DNA from: Scleromatobacter sp038243995 | GTDB taxonomy: Bacteria > Pseudomonadota > Gammaproteobacteria > Burkholderiales > Burkholderiaceae_C | Assembly (NCBI GenBank): GCA_038243995.1 | Contig: JBBRTV010000016.1 | Coordinates: 62,001-126,000 of the forward strand | DNA: 64,000 bases | Direction of reading: 5' to 3' | Shown here: one piece after another, positions 8,930 through 21,922 of the stretch | How positions within the stretch are numbered: the stretch's first letter is position 1 | How the letters are laid out: each line of letters begins with the position of its first letter | The notes under the pieces: generated by a model | Told to the model about the DNA's origin: nothing | The model's input: the letters and a program-made list of their open reading frames with translations, nothing else | Database searches by the model: none | Position numbers and translations under genes: made by a program

Positions 8930-9535
8930 ATGAGCAGCATGAGCCGCCGCGGATGGGTCGTCGCGGTCGGCGCCGGCGCGGCAGCGCTCGGGGCCGGCGC
9001 ATGGTGGCAAGACCGGCGCTCGGCCGCGGCCGCCGTCGTCGGGGCAGGCGCCGCCGGCCTCGGCGCGGGCGGCGCCTCGGCGCCCGGCACGACGCCGAGC
9101 GCAGCCATGGACGCGTCCGCCCTGACCCCGATTCCCACGCCGCTCGCCACCCTGGACGGCAGGACGCTGACCGCGGCTGATATCGCCGGGCGCGCCGTCG
9201 TGCTCAATTTCTGGGCCCCCTGGTGCCCGCCTTGCGTTCGCGAGATGCCGGAACTCGACCGTTTCGCGCGCTCCGAGGCCGGCAGGCACACGCTCGTCAT
9301 CGGCCTGGCGATCGACGAACAGGCGGCCGTGGACAAGTTCTTGACTGCTCATCCGGTGGGTTTTCCGATCTCCGTGCTGGGCTACGGTGGACTCGCCCGG
9401 GTGCGCCAGTTGAGCAACGATGCGAACGTGGCGCTGCCGTTCAGCGCCGTTTTCGACCGTTCGCAACGTCTCGTCCAGCGCAAGTTCGGCCCCACGACCG
9501 CGGCCGAGCTGTCGGCCTGGACGAGCGGCTTCTGA
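8930..9535 (+). CDS. TlpA-like exported thioredoxin-fold protein
   Basis: This 201-residue protein has an N-terminal hydrophobic export or anchor segment (about residues 9-20) followed by a Gly/Ala-rich linker. The redoxin domain carries the active site WAPWCPPCVREMPEL at about residue 97, a CxxC pair with the WCPPC arrangement of TlpA/ResA proteins. These reduce disulfides in the periplasm, often for cytochrome c maturation. The cis-Pro region appears as DANVALPFSAVFD. ATG 8930 is chosen because GGAGA lies just upstream; ATG 8939 is also possible. No cytochrome genes are adjacent, so the target is unknown. Confidence 0.85.
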   Translation: MSSMSRRGWVVAVGAGAAALGAGAWWQDRRSAAAAVVGAGAAGLGAGGASAPGTTPSAAMDASALTPIPTPLATLDGRTLTAADIAGRAVVLNFWAPWCPPCVREMPELDRFARSEAGRHTLVIGLAIDEQAAVDKFLTAHPVGFPISVLGYGGLARVRQLSNDANVALPFSAVFDRSQRLVQRKFGPTTAAELSAWTSGF

Positions 9536-9726
9536 CGCCTTCGACGCCGATCTGGCGCCGCGTCGGGTCCCGCGGGCCGGGTCCGCCCAACCAAACGGTC
9601 GATCGAATGTCAAGCACTGTTTTTGGGGTAAAGTCGTCGTTAGTTGCTTGATCGTCACTCAACCGGCGTAAAGTCCGCATCTTTCAAATTGATACAGCAG
9701 CCCTCGTCGCCGCTGCAACGCGCCGA

Positions 9727-10170
9727 ATGAATGTTCTCGTGCTCCATGGTCCCAACCTGAACCTGCTCGGCACCCGCGAGCCGGCCGTGTATGGAAACGC
9801 CACGTTGCCGGACATTGAGCACGAATTGACGCAGATCGCGACAGAAGCCGGCAGTCGCCTGCAGAGCCTTCAAAGCAACCACGAAGGCGTGCTGATCGAC
9901 CGGGTGCAGGCTGCGCGAGCGGACGGCACGGACTTCATCATCATCAATCCGGCCGGCTTCACGCACTCCAGTGTCGCGTTGCGCGACGCGCTGGCGGCCG
10001 TCGCGATTCCGTTCGTCGAAGTGCATCTGTCGAACATCCATCGTCGCGAACCGTTCCGGCACCATTCGTATTTTTCCGACCTGGCCGAAGGCGTCATCTG
10101 CGGCCTCGGCGCCCAGGGCTATGCCCTGGCGTTGAAGTTCGCACTGGCACGCGCTCCCGCGCGCGCCTGA
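9727..10170 (+). CDS. aroQ: 3-Dehydroquinate dehydratase, type II
   Basis: This 147-residue protein is the usual length for the dodecameric type II enzyme. It dehydrates 3-dehydroquinate to 3-dehydroshikimate, the step before AroE. The signatures are intact: VLHGPNLNLLGTREPAVYG with the catalytic Tyr and Arg loop, QSNHEG, INPAGFTHSSVALRDAL, and VEVHLSNIHRREPFR. The 191 bp upstream contain no gene; a TTGATC/TAAAGT pair (about 9648-9675) is a weak promoter candidate. It is followed 73 bp later by accB, the aroQ-accB-accC-prmA order that is common in beta- and gammaproteobacteria. Confidence 0.95.
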   Translation: MNVLVLHGPNLNLLGTREPAVYGNATLPDIEHELTQIATEAGSRLQSLQSNHEGVLIDRVQAARADGTDFIIINPAGFTHSSVALRDALAAVAIPFVEVHLSNIHRREPFRHHSYFSDLAEGVICGLGAQGYALALKFALARAPARA

Positions 10171-10243
10171 CGCCGTAGAAGCGGCCCGGCGCCTCGCGCG
10201 CCGTTCGAAGCACTCAGACAATTTTCCAGGAGACCGTTCCATC

Positions 10244-10705
10244 ATGGACATGCGCAAGCTCAAGACCTTGGTCGACCTCGTTTCGGAGTCCAACATCTCC
10301 GAGCTCGAAATTACCGAAGCCGAAGGCAAGGTACGCATCGTCAAGGCCGGATACGGCATTCCGACGACGATGATGATGCAGCCGCACAACCAGATGATGA
10401 TGCCGCACCAGGCCGCACCGTCCGGCGAGGCGCCTGCCGCTCCCGCGGCCGAGGCTCCGGTGGTGCAGACCGGCCACGTCGTGAAGTCGCCGATGGTCGG
10501 CACCTTCTACCGCTCCGCCAGCCCAGGATCGAAGCCCTTCATCGAGATCGGCAGCGCCGTCAAGGAAGGCGATGCCGTGTGCATCGTCGAGGCGATGAAG
10601 ATCATGAACGAGATCGAGGCCGACATGGCGGGCACGATCAGCAAGATCATGGTCGAGAACGGCCAGGCGGTCGAATACGGACAGCCGCTGTTCATCATCG
10701 AATAA
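10244..10705 (+). CDS. accB: Biotin carboxyl carrier protein of acetyl-CoA carboxylase
   Basis: A 153-residue BCCP. The biotin attachment motif EAMKIMNEIEAD places the biotinylated lysine at about residue 119. The preceding thumb region and the VKSPMVGTFYRS strand of the biotinyl domain are present. The N-terminal 35 residues form the AccC-interacting helical part, joined by a Met/Gln/Pro/Ala-rich linker (residues 40-75), normal for BCCPs. AccB carries carboxybiotin between AccC and the carboxyltransferase in the first step of fatty-acid synthesis. An AGGAGA ribosome site precedes the ATG, and accC follows 10 bp later. Confidence 0.97.
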   Translation: MDMRKLKTLVDLVSESNISELEITEAEGKVRIVKAGYGIPTTMMMQPHNQMMMPHQAAPSGEAPAAPAAEAPVVQTGHVVKSPMVGTFYRSASPGSKPFIEIGSAVKEGDAVCIVEAMKIMNEIEADMAGTISKIMVENGQAVEYGQPLFIIE

Positions 10706-10715
10706 GCGCGCAGAC

Positions 10716-12065
<1,350 letters not shown>

Positions 12066-12072
12066 GCCAGCC

Positions 12073-12987
12073 ATGTTCGAGCTAGTACTGCAAGCCCCGG
12101 AGGCGCTGGTCGAGTCGGTGTCCGACGCCCTGATGGACGAGCTCGATGCACTGTCGGTCTCCGTGGAAGATTCCGATGCCGACACGGACGCCGAGCATGC
12201 ACTGTTCGGCGAACCCGGCATGCCCCCGCCCAGCGCGGGCTGGCAGCGATCGACGCTGAAGGCGCTGTTCGAGACCGAGGAAGCCGCGAGCGCGGCGGCG
12301 ACGCTGCTGCTCGCCCAGGACTGGGCGACGCTTCCGGGCCGCAGTCTCGGCATGACCGCCCTGCACGAAGTCGCGGAGCAGGACTGGGTGAGACTCACGC
12401 AGTCGCAGTTCGACCCCGTGGAGATCACGCCGGAGTTCTGGATCGTGCCGACATGGCACGAACCACCGGCAGCCGCGACCCGCGTGATCCGGCTCGACCC
12501 GGGCATGGCGTTCGGCACGGGCACGCATCCGACGACCCGCATGTGCCTGGGCTGGATCGCGCGTCACGCCGAGGCGGTCGCGGGCGCACGCGTGCTCGAC
12601 TACGGTTGCGGCTCCGGCATCCTGGCCATCGGCGCCGCGCTGCACGGCGCGACACCGGTCGACGCCGTCGACATCGACACCGCCGCGATCACGACCACCG
12701 CGCAAAACGCGGCGGCCAACCACGTCGTGCTGGATTCGGGCCTGCCCGACATGGCCTCCGGGGTCTATCCGGTGGTGCTGGCGAACATTCTCGCGACGCC
12801 ACTGAAGATGCTCGCGCCGCTGCTGAGCGGGCACGTCGCGCCGGGCGGCTATCTGGTGCTGGCCGGCATCCTCGAACGCCAGGCCGACGAACTGCGTGCG
12901 GCCTATGCGCCGTGGCTGGCGCTTGACGTGAGCGACACGCAGGACGGCTGGATCCTGATGACCGGCCGGCGGCCGGCCTCCGCGTAG
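12073..12987 (+). CDS. prmA: Ribosomal protein L11 methyltransferase
   Basis: A 304-residue SAM-dependent methyltransferase. The N-terminal L11-recognition domain (residues 1-110) is followed by FGTGTHPTTRMCL and the SAM-binding motif LDYGCGSGILAIGAALHGA. The late LANILATPLKMLAPLL is diagnostic for PrmA. It trimethylates ribosomal protein L11 at several amino groups. It begins 7 bp after accC and is probably in the same operon. The 122 bp that follow contain no gene. Confidence 0.95.
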   Translation: MFELVLQAPEALVESVSDALMDELDALSVSVEDSDADTDAEHALFGEPGMPPPSAGWQRSTLKALFETEEAASAAATLLLAQDWATLPGRSLGMTALHEVAEQDWVRLTQSQFDPVEITPEFWIVPTWHEPPAAATRVIRLDPGMAFGTGTHPTTRMCLGWIARHAEAVAGARVLDYGCGSGILAIGAALHGATPVDAVDIDTAAITTTAQNAAANHVVLDSGLPDMASGVYPVVLANILATPLKMLAPLLSGHVAPGGYLVLAGILERQADELRAAYAPWLALDVSDTQDGWILMTGRRPASA

Positions 12988-13110
12988 TCCTCGCGTCGCC
13001 GTGGCAGGCCGCAGTCGGCAGAGTCTCGATACGGACAAGGGTATCCTGTCCGCGTCGTCGCGCGTCCGGTTCGCACTGGAACGCGGCGGTTCGCATGGCA
13101 TGATCCGGAC

Positions 13111-14919
13111 ATGAGTCTCGCCACCCGCTGCCCAGCTTGCGGCACGATCTTCCGTGTCGTCCAGGACCAGCTCAAGGTGTCCGAGGGCTGGGTGCGCTGC
13201 GGGCAGTGCCACGAGGTCTTTCACGGCATCGAGGCGCTGTTCGATCTCGAGAGCGATCCGGGCCTGGCCGCGCGCCGCTCCGCGCGCACCGCCAACACTC
13301 CGACGCCGGTCTTCACGGCGACCCGCCCGCCGCTGGACACCGCGCCGCAGGTGCAGGCGACCGGAATCGCCGCGCCCGCGCCGGCCACCGTCCGCCCGAC
13401 GCCGTCGGCCGTGCAGGCAGCGTCGCCACCCCGATTCGGGACGCCCCGGCCCGACGAGACCGGGGCAGCGCCGATGCCCGGCTTCACGCCCGCGCCGAGA
13501 GACGCCTTCCCGCCCCCTGCGCCGCCACCGTCGACGAGCGTGCGCGGCACGATCGCGCCCCGCTTCGCCGCGCGGCTGGCCGAGGAGTCGGCGCGCGCAC
13601 AGAACGCGGCCGCGTCCACGCCCCCGCCCAGTCCGTTGCCGTCACCGTATCCCGAGACTTCCGACACGACGCCGGCGACGGTGAACGGGCTGCCGACGCA
13701 GCCACCCGCACCAGCACCCGCACCAGCACCCGCACCAGCACCCGCATCTGAACCGGCGCAGGCACAGGCGCCGGTGCCCATGCCGGCCCCCGAGCTGCCC
13801 GCAACGCCGGAGCCTGTTCCGGCCGCGGTCGCCAGCACGCTCCCTTCCGCGCCCGCCGCGCCGCGGGCGATGTTCCAGATGCCCGCGTGGGCGCTGGCGG
13901 CGAGCCCGCCGGCTCCCGCAGCCGGCAAGTCGGTCATCGAGATCGCGCGCGAAGTGGCTCCTGCATTCGGAGCGACACCCGGACCGCTGCCGGTCCAGGC
14001 GCCGGTCACGATGAACCTTCCGGCGGCAGCCCCCCCGCCGGCCGCAGCGCCGCCCGACGACGAGTCGCCGGAGCCGGACGCCACGGCCTCCGAGCTGGCC
14101 GAAACCTTCGCTGCCCCGCCGGTGCGCCAGCCGCGCACGATCTCCGTCGCGTCGCCGCCCCCCATCGAGCCCGGCGTGCATGCGGGCGACAGCGCCGTCG
14201 TGCCGCATCCCGACCTGATCGGCGGGTCGACCCTGCCCAGCCGACTGGCCGAAGACGACGAAGACGAGCGCGCGGGCCCGCCGACACTCGCGTCGATGCT
14301 GCCCGAGGACGCCGGCGAATGGCCTCCGCGCACCGGAAAGCGCAAACGCCGCGATGCCCGGGCTCTGGCACGGCCGCCGAGCCCCGGCACGGAACTGTCG
14401 CGCGACGACCCGCGTTTCCTGCGCGAGGCGCGTCGCAGCGCGCACTGGAACAAGCCGTGGGTGCGCGCCTCGCTGTCGGTGTTGCTGGTCGGCCTGGTGA
14501 TCTCGGCCGGCGCCCAGATCGGCTACCCGCTGCGCGACACGATCGCGGCACGCTGGCCGGCGACGCGGCCCGCCTGGGCGATGCTGTGCGAGCAGCTCGC
14601 TTGCACGATCGAGGCGCCGCGCGCACTCGCCAACCTCGCGCTCGACGGCAGCTCGCTCACGCGCACCGACACCGAACACGTTCTCCTGTTTTCCGCCGAC
14701 CTGCACAACCGCGCCGACCACGAGGTGCGCATGCCGTCGTTCGACCTCACGTTCATGGATCTCAACGGCCAGGTCGTGGCACGCAAGGTGTTGTCGCCCG
14801 CGCAGATCGGCATCCGGCAGGCGGCGCTCGCGCCCGAGGCCGAACTGCACGTCCATGCCCGCATCCAGGTCGGGACACTGGACGCCAGCGGCTTCCAGGC
14901 AGAGATGTTCTATCCCTGA
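13111..14919 (+). CDS. Zinc-ribbon and DUF3426 domain membrane protein
   Basis: A 602-residue protein. The N-terminus is an MJ0042-type zinc ribbon (RCPACGTIFRV and VRCGQCHEVFHG; four Cys). A very long Pro/Ala-rich low-complexity region covers about residues 60-400. One membrane segment lies near residues 453-475 (SVLLVGLVISAGAQIGY), followed by a C-terminal DUF3426 domain with FSADLHNRADHEVRMPSF. Proteins of this layout are widespread next to prmA in betaproteobacteria, but their role is not established. The linker is unusually long here and contains a short tandem DNA repeat. Topology predicts the zinc ribbon in the cytoplasm and DUF3426 outside. Confidence 0.85.
   Translation: MSLATRCPACGTIFRVVQDQLKVSEGWVRCGQCHEVFHGIEALFDLESDPGLAARRSARTANTPTPVFTATRPPLDTAPQVQATGIAAPAPATVRPTPSAVQAASPPRFGTPRPDETGAAPMPGFTPAPRDAFPPPAPPPSTSVRGTIAPRFAARLAEESARAQNAAASTPPPSPLPSPYPETSDTTPATVNGLPTQPPAPAPAPAPAPAPASEPAQAQAPVPMPAPELPATPEPVPAAVASTLPSAPAAPRAMFQMPAWALAASPPAPAAGKSVIEIAREVAPAFGATPGPLPVQAPVTMNLPAAAPPPAAAPPDDESPEPDATASELAETFAAPPVRQPRTISVASPPPIEPGVHAGDSAVVPHPDLIGGSTLPSRLAEDDEDERAGPPTLASMLPEDAGEWPPRTGKRKRRDARALARPPSPGTELSRDDPRFLREARRSAHWNKPWVRASLSVLLVGLVISAGAQIGYPLRDTIAARWPATRPAWAMLCEQLACTIEAPRALANLALDGSSLTRTDTEHVLLFSADLHNRADHEVRMPSFDLTFMDLNGQVVARKVLSPAQIGIRQAALAPEAELHVHARIQVGTLDASGFQAEMFYP
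13705..13746 (+). repeat. 12-bp tandem repeat (unit CCCGCACCAGCA) inside the DUF3426 gene
   Basis: Three identical copies of the unit CCCGCACCAGCA plus a partial fourth lie in frame, each encoding Pro-Ala-Pro-Ala. The repeat sits inside the disordered linker, so copy-number change by slippage would alter linker length without a frameshift. Confidence 0.85.
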
Positions 14920-15044
14920 GCACACCCGGCGCACCGCGTCGCCTGGCGCCTGACGCCCTCGCGGTGCCTGCACCGCATTCGCTTTCCGACCCGACCCGCC
15001 TCGCGGCTCCTCGCCTCTCCATCCCACACCGAAAGAATCCCGCC

Positions 15045-15950
15045 ATGGCCAGCCTCGTCTGCGGTTCCCTCGCGTTCGACACGATCACCGTCTTCCCCGG
15101 ACGCTTCGCAGACCAGATCCTGCCGGAGCAACTGCACATCCTGAACGTTTCGTTCCTGGTGCCGACGCTGCGGCGCGAATTCGGCGGCTGCGCGGGCAAC
15201 ATCGCCTACACGTTGAAGCTTCTCGGGGGCGAGCCGATCGTGCTCGCCGCGCTCGGCAACGACGGCGCCGACTACCTGGCCCACCTGGGGACGCTGGGCA
15301 TCTCGACCGAGAGCGTCCTCGTCGCGACCGACAACTACACCGCGCAGGCGATCATCATCACGGACGCCGCCAACAACCAGATCACGGCGTTCCACCCGGG
15401 CGCGATGCAACAGGCCCACGAAGCCGGGCTGCCCGCGCGCGACGACATCCGCCTGGCGATCATCGGCCCCGACGGCCGTGATGCGATGATCCGGCGCGCA
15501 CGCGACCTGGCCGCCGCGCAGATCCCGTTCGTCTTCGATCCGGGCCAGGGCCTGCCGATGTTCGGCGGGGACGACCTGCGCGCCTTCATCGCGCAGGCGA
15601 CCTGGATCACCGTCAACGACTACGAAGGCAAGATGCTGTGCGACCGCATCGGCCAGGACCTGGCGACGCTGTCGCGCTCGCATCTGAAAGGCGTGATCGT
15701 GACGCTCGGCGACCAGGGTTGCGAAGTCTGGGAGCAAGGCGAACGCACGCACGTGCCGGGCACCGCCGCGACCGAAGTGGTCGACCCGACGGGCTGCGGC
15801 GATGCGTTCCGTGGCGCGCTCCTGTTCGGGCTCGAGAAGGGCTGGCCGCTGGTCGATTGCGTGAAGCTCGGCAACCGGATCGGCGCCGTCAAGATCGCGT
15901 ATCGCGGCGGCCAGAACCATCCGGTGGATCCGCCGACGCTCGGACTCTGA
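15045..15950 (+). CDS. PfkB-family carbohydrate/nucleoside kinase
   Basis: A 301-residue ribokinase-family protein. The N-terminal substrate block is SLAFDTITVFPGRF, and the family Gly-rich motif appears as FGGCAGNIAYTLKLLGG. The C-terminal catalytic signature is EVVDPTGCGDAFRGALLFG, with the Asp base and anion hole. Similar betaproteobacterial proteins are often annotated as adenosine kinase, but the sequence alone does not fix the substrate (sugar or nucleoside). The ATG at 15045 lies 125 bp after the DUF3426 gene. It is convergent with the DUF167 gene, only 4 bp separating the two stops. Confidence 0.85.
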   Translation: MASLVCGSLAFDTITVFPGRFADQILPEQLHILNVSFLVPTLRREFGGCAGNIAYTLKLLGGEPIVLAALGNDGADYLAHLGTLGISTESVLVATDNYTAQAIIITDAANNQITAFHPGAMQQAHEAGLPARDDIRLAIIGPDGRDAMIRRARDLAAAQIPFVFDPGQGLPMFGGDDLRAFIAQATWITVNDYEGKMLCDRIGQDLATLSRSHLKGVIVTLGDQGCEVWEQGERTHVPGTAATEVVDPTGCGDAFRGALLFGLEKGWPLVDCVKLGNRIGAVKIAYRGGQNHPVDPPTLGL

Positions 15951-15954
15951 GCGA

Positions 15955-16275
15955 TCAGTTCCCGGCGGGCAGCACGGCCGCCAGCCAGGCGGAGACGACA
16001 TGGGGCGCGACGTCGATCGCGACCTGTTTGCGGCGGCTCGACTCGCCGCGCAGCACCTCGACCCGGCGTTTCGGGACGGCCAGGCACTTCGCGAGCCACG
16101 CGACCAGCGCGTCGTTGGCGCGGCCGTCGATGGGCGGCGCCGCCAGGCGCACGCGCAGCGCGCCGTCATGCAGGCCGTCGACCTCGGTGCGCTTGGCGTT
16201 GGGCATCACGCTCACCTGCAGCAGCACGCCATCGCCGCGGACGCCGAGACAGGGCCAGCAGACGGGGGCGGTCAT
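15955..16275 (-). CDS. DUF167/UPF0235 (YggU-family) protein
   Basis: A 106-residue protein of the small YggU family. The signature region LQVSVMPNAKRTEVDGLHD is followed by LRVRLAAPPIDGRANDALVA and the late VLRGESSRRKQVAID; together these define UPF0235. The family has a known fold but no established function. It ends 4 bp from the kinase stop on the other strand. The first 15 residues, before VLLQVSV, contain two Cys and could be non-native if initiation is internal. Confidence 0.85.
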   Translation of the reverse strand: MTAPVCWPCLGVRGDGVLLQVSVMPNAKRTEVDGLHDGALRVRLAAPPIDGRANDALVAWLAKCLAVPKRRVEVLRGESSRRKQVAIDVAPHVVSAWLAAVLPAGN

Positions 16276-16320
16276 CGTCCATACCGTTTCGGGTATCGCG
16301 TGCCTGCCGGTCGCACACGA

Positions 16321-16347
16321 GAAAAAGCCCGACCGAGGCCGGGCTTC
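16321..16347 (-). terminator. Rho-independent terminator of the H1-like gene
   Basis: On the minus strand a GC-rich hairpin (arms AAGCCCG/CGGGCTT around an 8-base loop) is followed by five T residues. It lies 22 bases past the stop of the H1-like gene and is oriented to end that transcript. Confidence 0.8.
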
Positions 16348-16369
16348 CCAGTTCGAAGAGAACGCGTCC

Positions 16370-16924
16370 TCAGGGCTTGTTGCCCGTCGGGAAGGGCCAG
16401 GCAGCTGCCGGGCTCAACGCGGTCTTCGCAGCAGGCGCAGCGGCTGCAGGCGCAGTCGGCGCCGCGGGCGCCGCCTTTTTCGCAGCAGCCTTCTTGGCGG
16501 CAGGCTTCGTGGCCGCGGCCTTCTTCGGCGCGGTCTTCGTTGCAGCAGCCTTCTTGGCTGGAGCTGCCTTCTTCGCTGGCGCAGCCTTCTTGGCAGCAGC
16601 CTTCTTCGCAGGAGCCGCCGCCTTCTTGGCCGGTGCTGCCTTCTTCGCCGGTGCAGCCTTCTTGGCAGCAGCCTTCTTCGCAGGAGCCGCCGCCTTCTTG
16701 GCCGGTGCCGCCTTCTTCGCCGGAGCCGCCTTCTTGGCCGGTGCCGCCTTCTTCGCTGCTGCCTTCTTCGCAGGAACCGCCGCCTTCTTGGCCGGTGCTG
16801 CCTTCTTCGCCGGTGCAGCCTTCTTCGCCGCTACCTTCTTTGCCGGAGCCGCCGCCTTCTTGGCCGGGGCCGCCTTCTTTGCCGGAGCCGCCTTCTTCGC
16901 GACCGGTTTTTTCGCAGTTGCCAT
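16370..16924 (-). CDS. Histone H1-like Ala/Lys-rich DNA-binding protein
   Basis: A 184-residue protein made almost wholly of Ala, Lys and Pro in repeats of the AKKAAPAKKAA type, with no hydrophobic core. Such proteins resemble eukaryotic H1 tails and the AlgP/HctB-like proteins of bacteria, which bind DNA non-specifically and affect nucleoid compaction or expression. The ATG at 16924 is chosen because AAGGAG lies eight bases upstream; an upstream in-frame start at 16981 would add 19 unrelated residues. The gene ends in a clear terminator. It is composition-biased, so homology calls should be treated carefully; repeat number is likely to vary between strains. Confidence 0.8.
   Translation of the reverse strand: MATAKKPVAKKAAPAKKAAPAKKAAAPAKKVAAKKAAPAKKAAPAKKAAVPAKKAAAKKAAPAKKAAPAKKAAPAKKAAAPAKKAAAKKAAPAKKAAPAKKAAAPAKKAAAKKAAPAKKAAPAKKAAATKTAPKKAAATKPAAKKAAAKKAAPAAPTAPAAAAPAAKTALSPAAAWPFPTGNKP
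16488..16915 (-). repeat. Degenerate coding tandem repeats of the H1-like gene
   Basis: The DNA is a run of imperfect short repeats (variants of GCCTTCTTGGCCGG, GCCGCCTTCTTCGC and similar on the plus strand), each encoding Lys-Lys-Ala-Ala-Pro-Ala on the minus strand. Longer blocks recur too: the stretch around 16580-16650 is nearly repeated around 16655-16710. This is a likely site of recombination or slippage. Confidence 0.8.
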
Positions 16925-17159
16925 TTCAATCTCCTTGATCAAGTTGCATGAAACACCGCACCCATGGAACCGGTACGGCATTCATCGCCTGCTTGCCTTG
17001 CCTGCCGCACAAGGCAGCAGGTGGTTTGCATGGACGATGAACTGGTTTGCGATGCCAGCAAGCCATATCTGACGATGGCTCTTCTGGCTGCGCGAGTCTT
17101 GATCTTTCTACAGCGCCTGGTGATCCGGTCGCGCCCGCCTGGTGCGGGCCGTTCGACCA

Positions 17160-18431
17160 TCAGTCCCAGGAAAGTGCGCCACCGGATTGGTACTCGATGA
17201 CGCGGGTTTCAAAGAAATTGCGTTCCTTTTTCAGGTCGATCATTTCGCTCATCCAGGGGAACGGGTTTTCCTCGTTCGGGAAGAGCGGCTCCAGGCCGAT
17301 CTGCTGGGCGCGCCGGTTGGCGATGTAGCGCAGATAGCCCTTGAACATCGACGCGTTCAGACCGAGGACGCCACGCGGCATCGTGTCTTCCGCGTAGCGG
17401 TATTCCAGTTCGACGGCCTTGTGGAACAGGCCCCGGATCTCGTCCTTGAAGTCGGCCGTCCACAGGTGCGGATTCTCGAGCTTGATCTGGTTGATCAGGT
17501 CGATTCCGAAGTTGCAGTGCATGGACTCGTCGCGCAGGATGTACTGGTACTGCTCGGCGGCACCGGTCATCTTGTTCTGGCGGCCCATGGAAAGGATCTG
17601 CGTGAAGCCGACGTAGAAGAACAGGCCTTCCATCAGGCACGCGAAGACGATCAGGCTGCGCAGCAGCGTCCGGTCGTTCTCCGGCGTGCCGGTGTGGAAG
17701 TGCGGATCCATGATCGCTTCGATGAACGGGATCAGGAACTGGTCCTTGTCGCGGATCGAATCGACTTCGTTGTAGGCGTTGAAGATCTCGCTCTCGTCGA
17801 GACCGAGGGATTCGACGATGTATTGGTACGCGTGCGTGTGGATCGCTTCCTCGAACGCCTGGCGCAACAGGAACTGCCGGCACTCGGGCGCCGTGATGTG
17901 GCGATAGGTGCCGAGCACGATGTTGTTCGCGGCGAGCGAATCGGCCGTCACGAAGAAGCCGAGGTTGCGCTTGATGATGCGGCGCTCGTCTTCGGTGAGA
18001 CCGTTCGGGTCTTTCCAAAGCGCGATGTCGCGCGACATGTTCACCTCTTGCGGCATCCAGTGGTTCGCGCACGTGGCGAGGTACTTCTCCCACGCCCACT
18101 TGTACTTGAACGGGACCAGCTGGTTCACGTCCGTCTGGCCGTTGATGATGCGCTTCTCGGCGGCCGTCACGCGACGTGCCGTCTTGGCGACGTGGGTGAC
18201 GGCGGTCGCCATCGCCAGGCTCGTCGCGGGAGAGACTTGCGGCTCGGAATGCGGCACCGCGCGGGCATCGACGGCTTGCGTCAGCACCGGTGCGGATTGC
18301 ACGTCGCGGAGCGACGGGTGGGCCGATCTCGATTCACGATCAACCGCGCGTTCGAACGCGCGATCGGATGAAGCGAGAGAACTCGGCAGAGGACTTTGTG
18401 GAGACCGGAGGTCGTCTTCCCAGACCAGCAT
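17160..18431 (-). CDS. nrdB: Ribonucleoside-diphosphate reductase subunit beta (class Ia)
   Basis: A 423-residue R2 protein that holds the diiron-tyrosyl radical cofactor. The ferritin-like core begins after an 85-residue N-terminal extension. Iron ligands are visible in RQAFEEAIHTHAYQYI and in the helix DESMHCNFGIDLINQIK, and the body matches the long class Ia R2 of betaproteobacteria. It ends SGGALSWD. GGAAG precedes the ATG. It lies 293 bp downstream of nrdA on the same strand, so it is transcribed with it or from its own promoter. The disordered N-terminal extension is common in this group. Confidence 0.95.
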   Translation of the reverse strand: MLVWEDDLRSPQSPLPSSLASSDRAFERAVDRESRSAHPSLRDVQSAPVLTQAVDARAVPHSEPQVSPATSLAMATAVTHVAKTARRVTAAEKRIINGQTDVNQLVPFKYKWAWEKYLATCANHWMPQEVNMSRDIALWKDPNGLTEDERRIIKRNLGFFVTADSLAANNIVLGTYRHITAPECRQFLLRQAFEEAIHTHAYQYIVESLGLDESEIFNAYNEVDSIRDKDQFLIPFIEAIMDPHFHTGTPENDRTLLRSLIVFACLMEGLFFYVGFTQILSMGRQNKMTGAAEQYQYILRDESMHCNFGIDLINQIKLENPHLWTADFKDEIRGLFHKAVELEYRYAEDTMPRGVLGLNASMFKGYLRYIANRRAQQIGLEPLFPNEENPFPWMSEMIDLKKERNFFETRVIEYQSGGALSWD

Positions 18432-18724
18432 GTGTGTGCTTCCTATGGCTCTGAATTATCGGAGTGTTGTGTTGAAACACCAAGCACTTATTGACAGCGC
18501 GCCGCGGTCGTTGTTGCGGCATCGCATCGAAGATGCGCACATCTCGTCGGGTCGTTCATCTCATCTCTTCGAGACTGCATCGCGCGGTCGTCGCACGGTC
18601 GTCGCACACACGTCGTGCTCTCGATCGAACACCACGCGCGTGCGACTTTCATGCGCCGCGCGAGCCTCGATGACTCGCGCGTCGACGCTGCGTCACGCGC
18701 GACGAACACGCTGCATGCGTCGCG

Positions 18725-21637
<2,913 letters not shown>

Positions 21638-21922
21638 GGACGACCCCTCTTGCTGGAACTCGGAACGGATTTCGGTATTGGCGTTTGTGGCGGACAACGG
21701 CGCGCGGTGCGCTCACCCATTGCGACGACCTCACGGCGCGCCGCTGTCGAGCCTGTGGAAAGCTCGCGGAGGACGGCGACGTGGGGAGGCTCACCGGACC
21801 CGATCCGGGGACGCTTCTTCTCGATGCGGCGCAGGCCCTGGAGGCTGGCGCCATGTTCACCGGACGCGTCGAGGTGAGTGACATGGGGTGGGTTGTCAGG
21901 GAGATGACTGTAGCACGAGGAC

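Noticed and set aside
12453..12470. TGGCAC-containing stretch in prmA as a sigma-54 promoter
   Set aside because: No TTGC at the required five-base distance, and it lies inside coding sequence. Other TGGCAC occurrences in the window fail for the same reason.
16430..16915. Possible CRISPR-like or satellite array
   Set aside because: The repeats are short, degenerate, without spacers, and encode the Lys/Ala protein.
16377..17072. Hydrophobic Ala/Phe-rich frame opposite the H1-like gene
   Set aside because: It is the reverse reading of AAG/GCC repeats. The H1-like frame has a ribosome site and terminator in the correct orientation.
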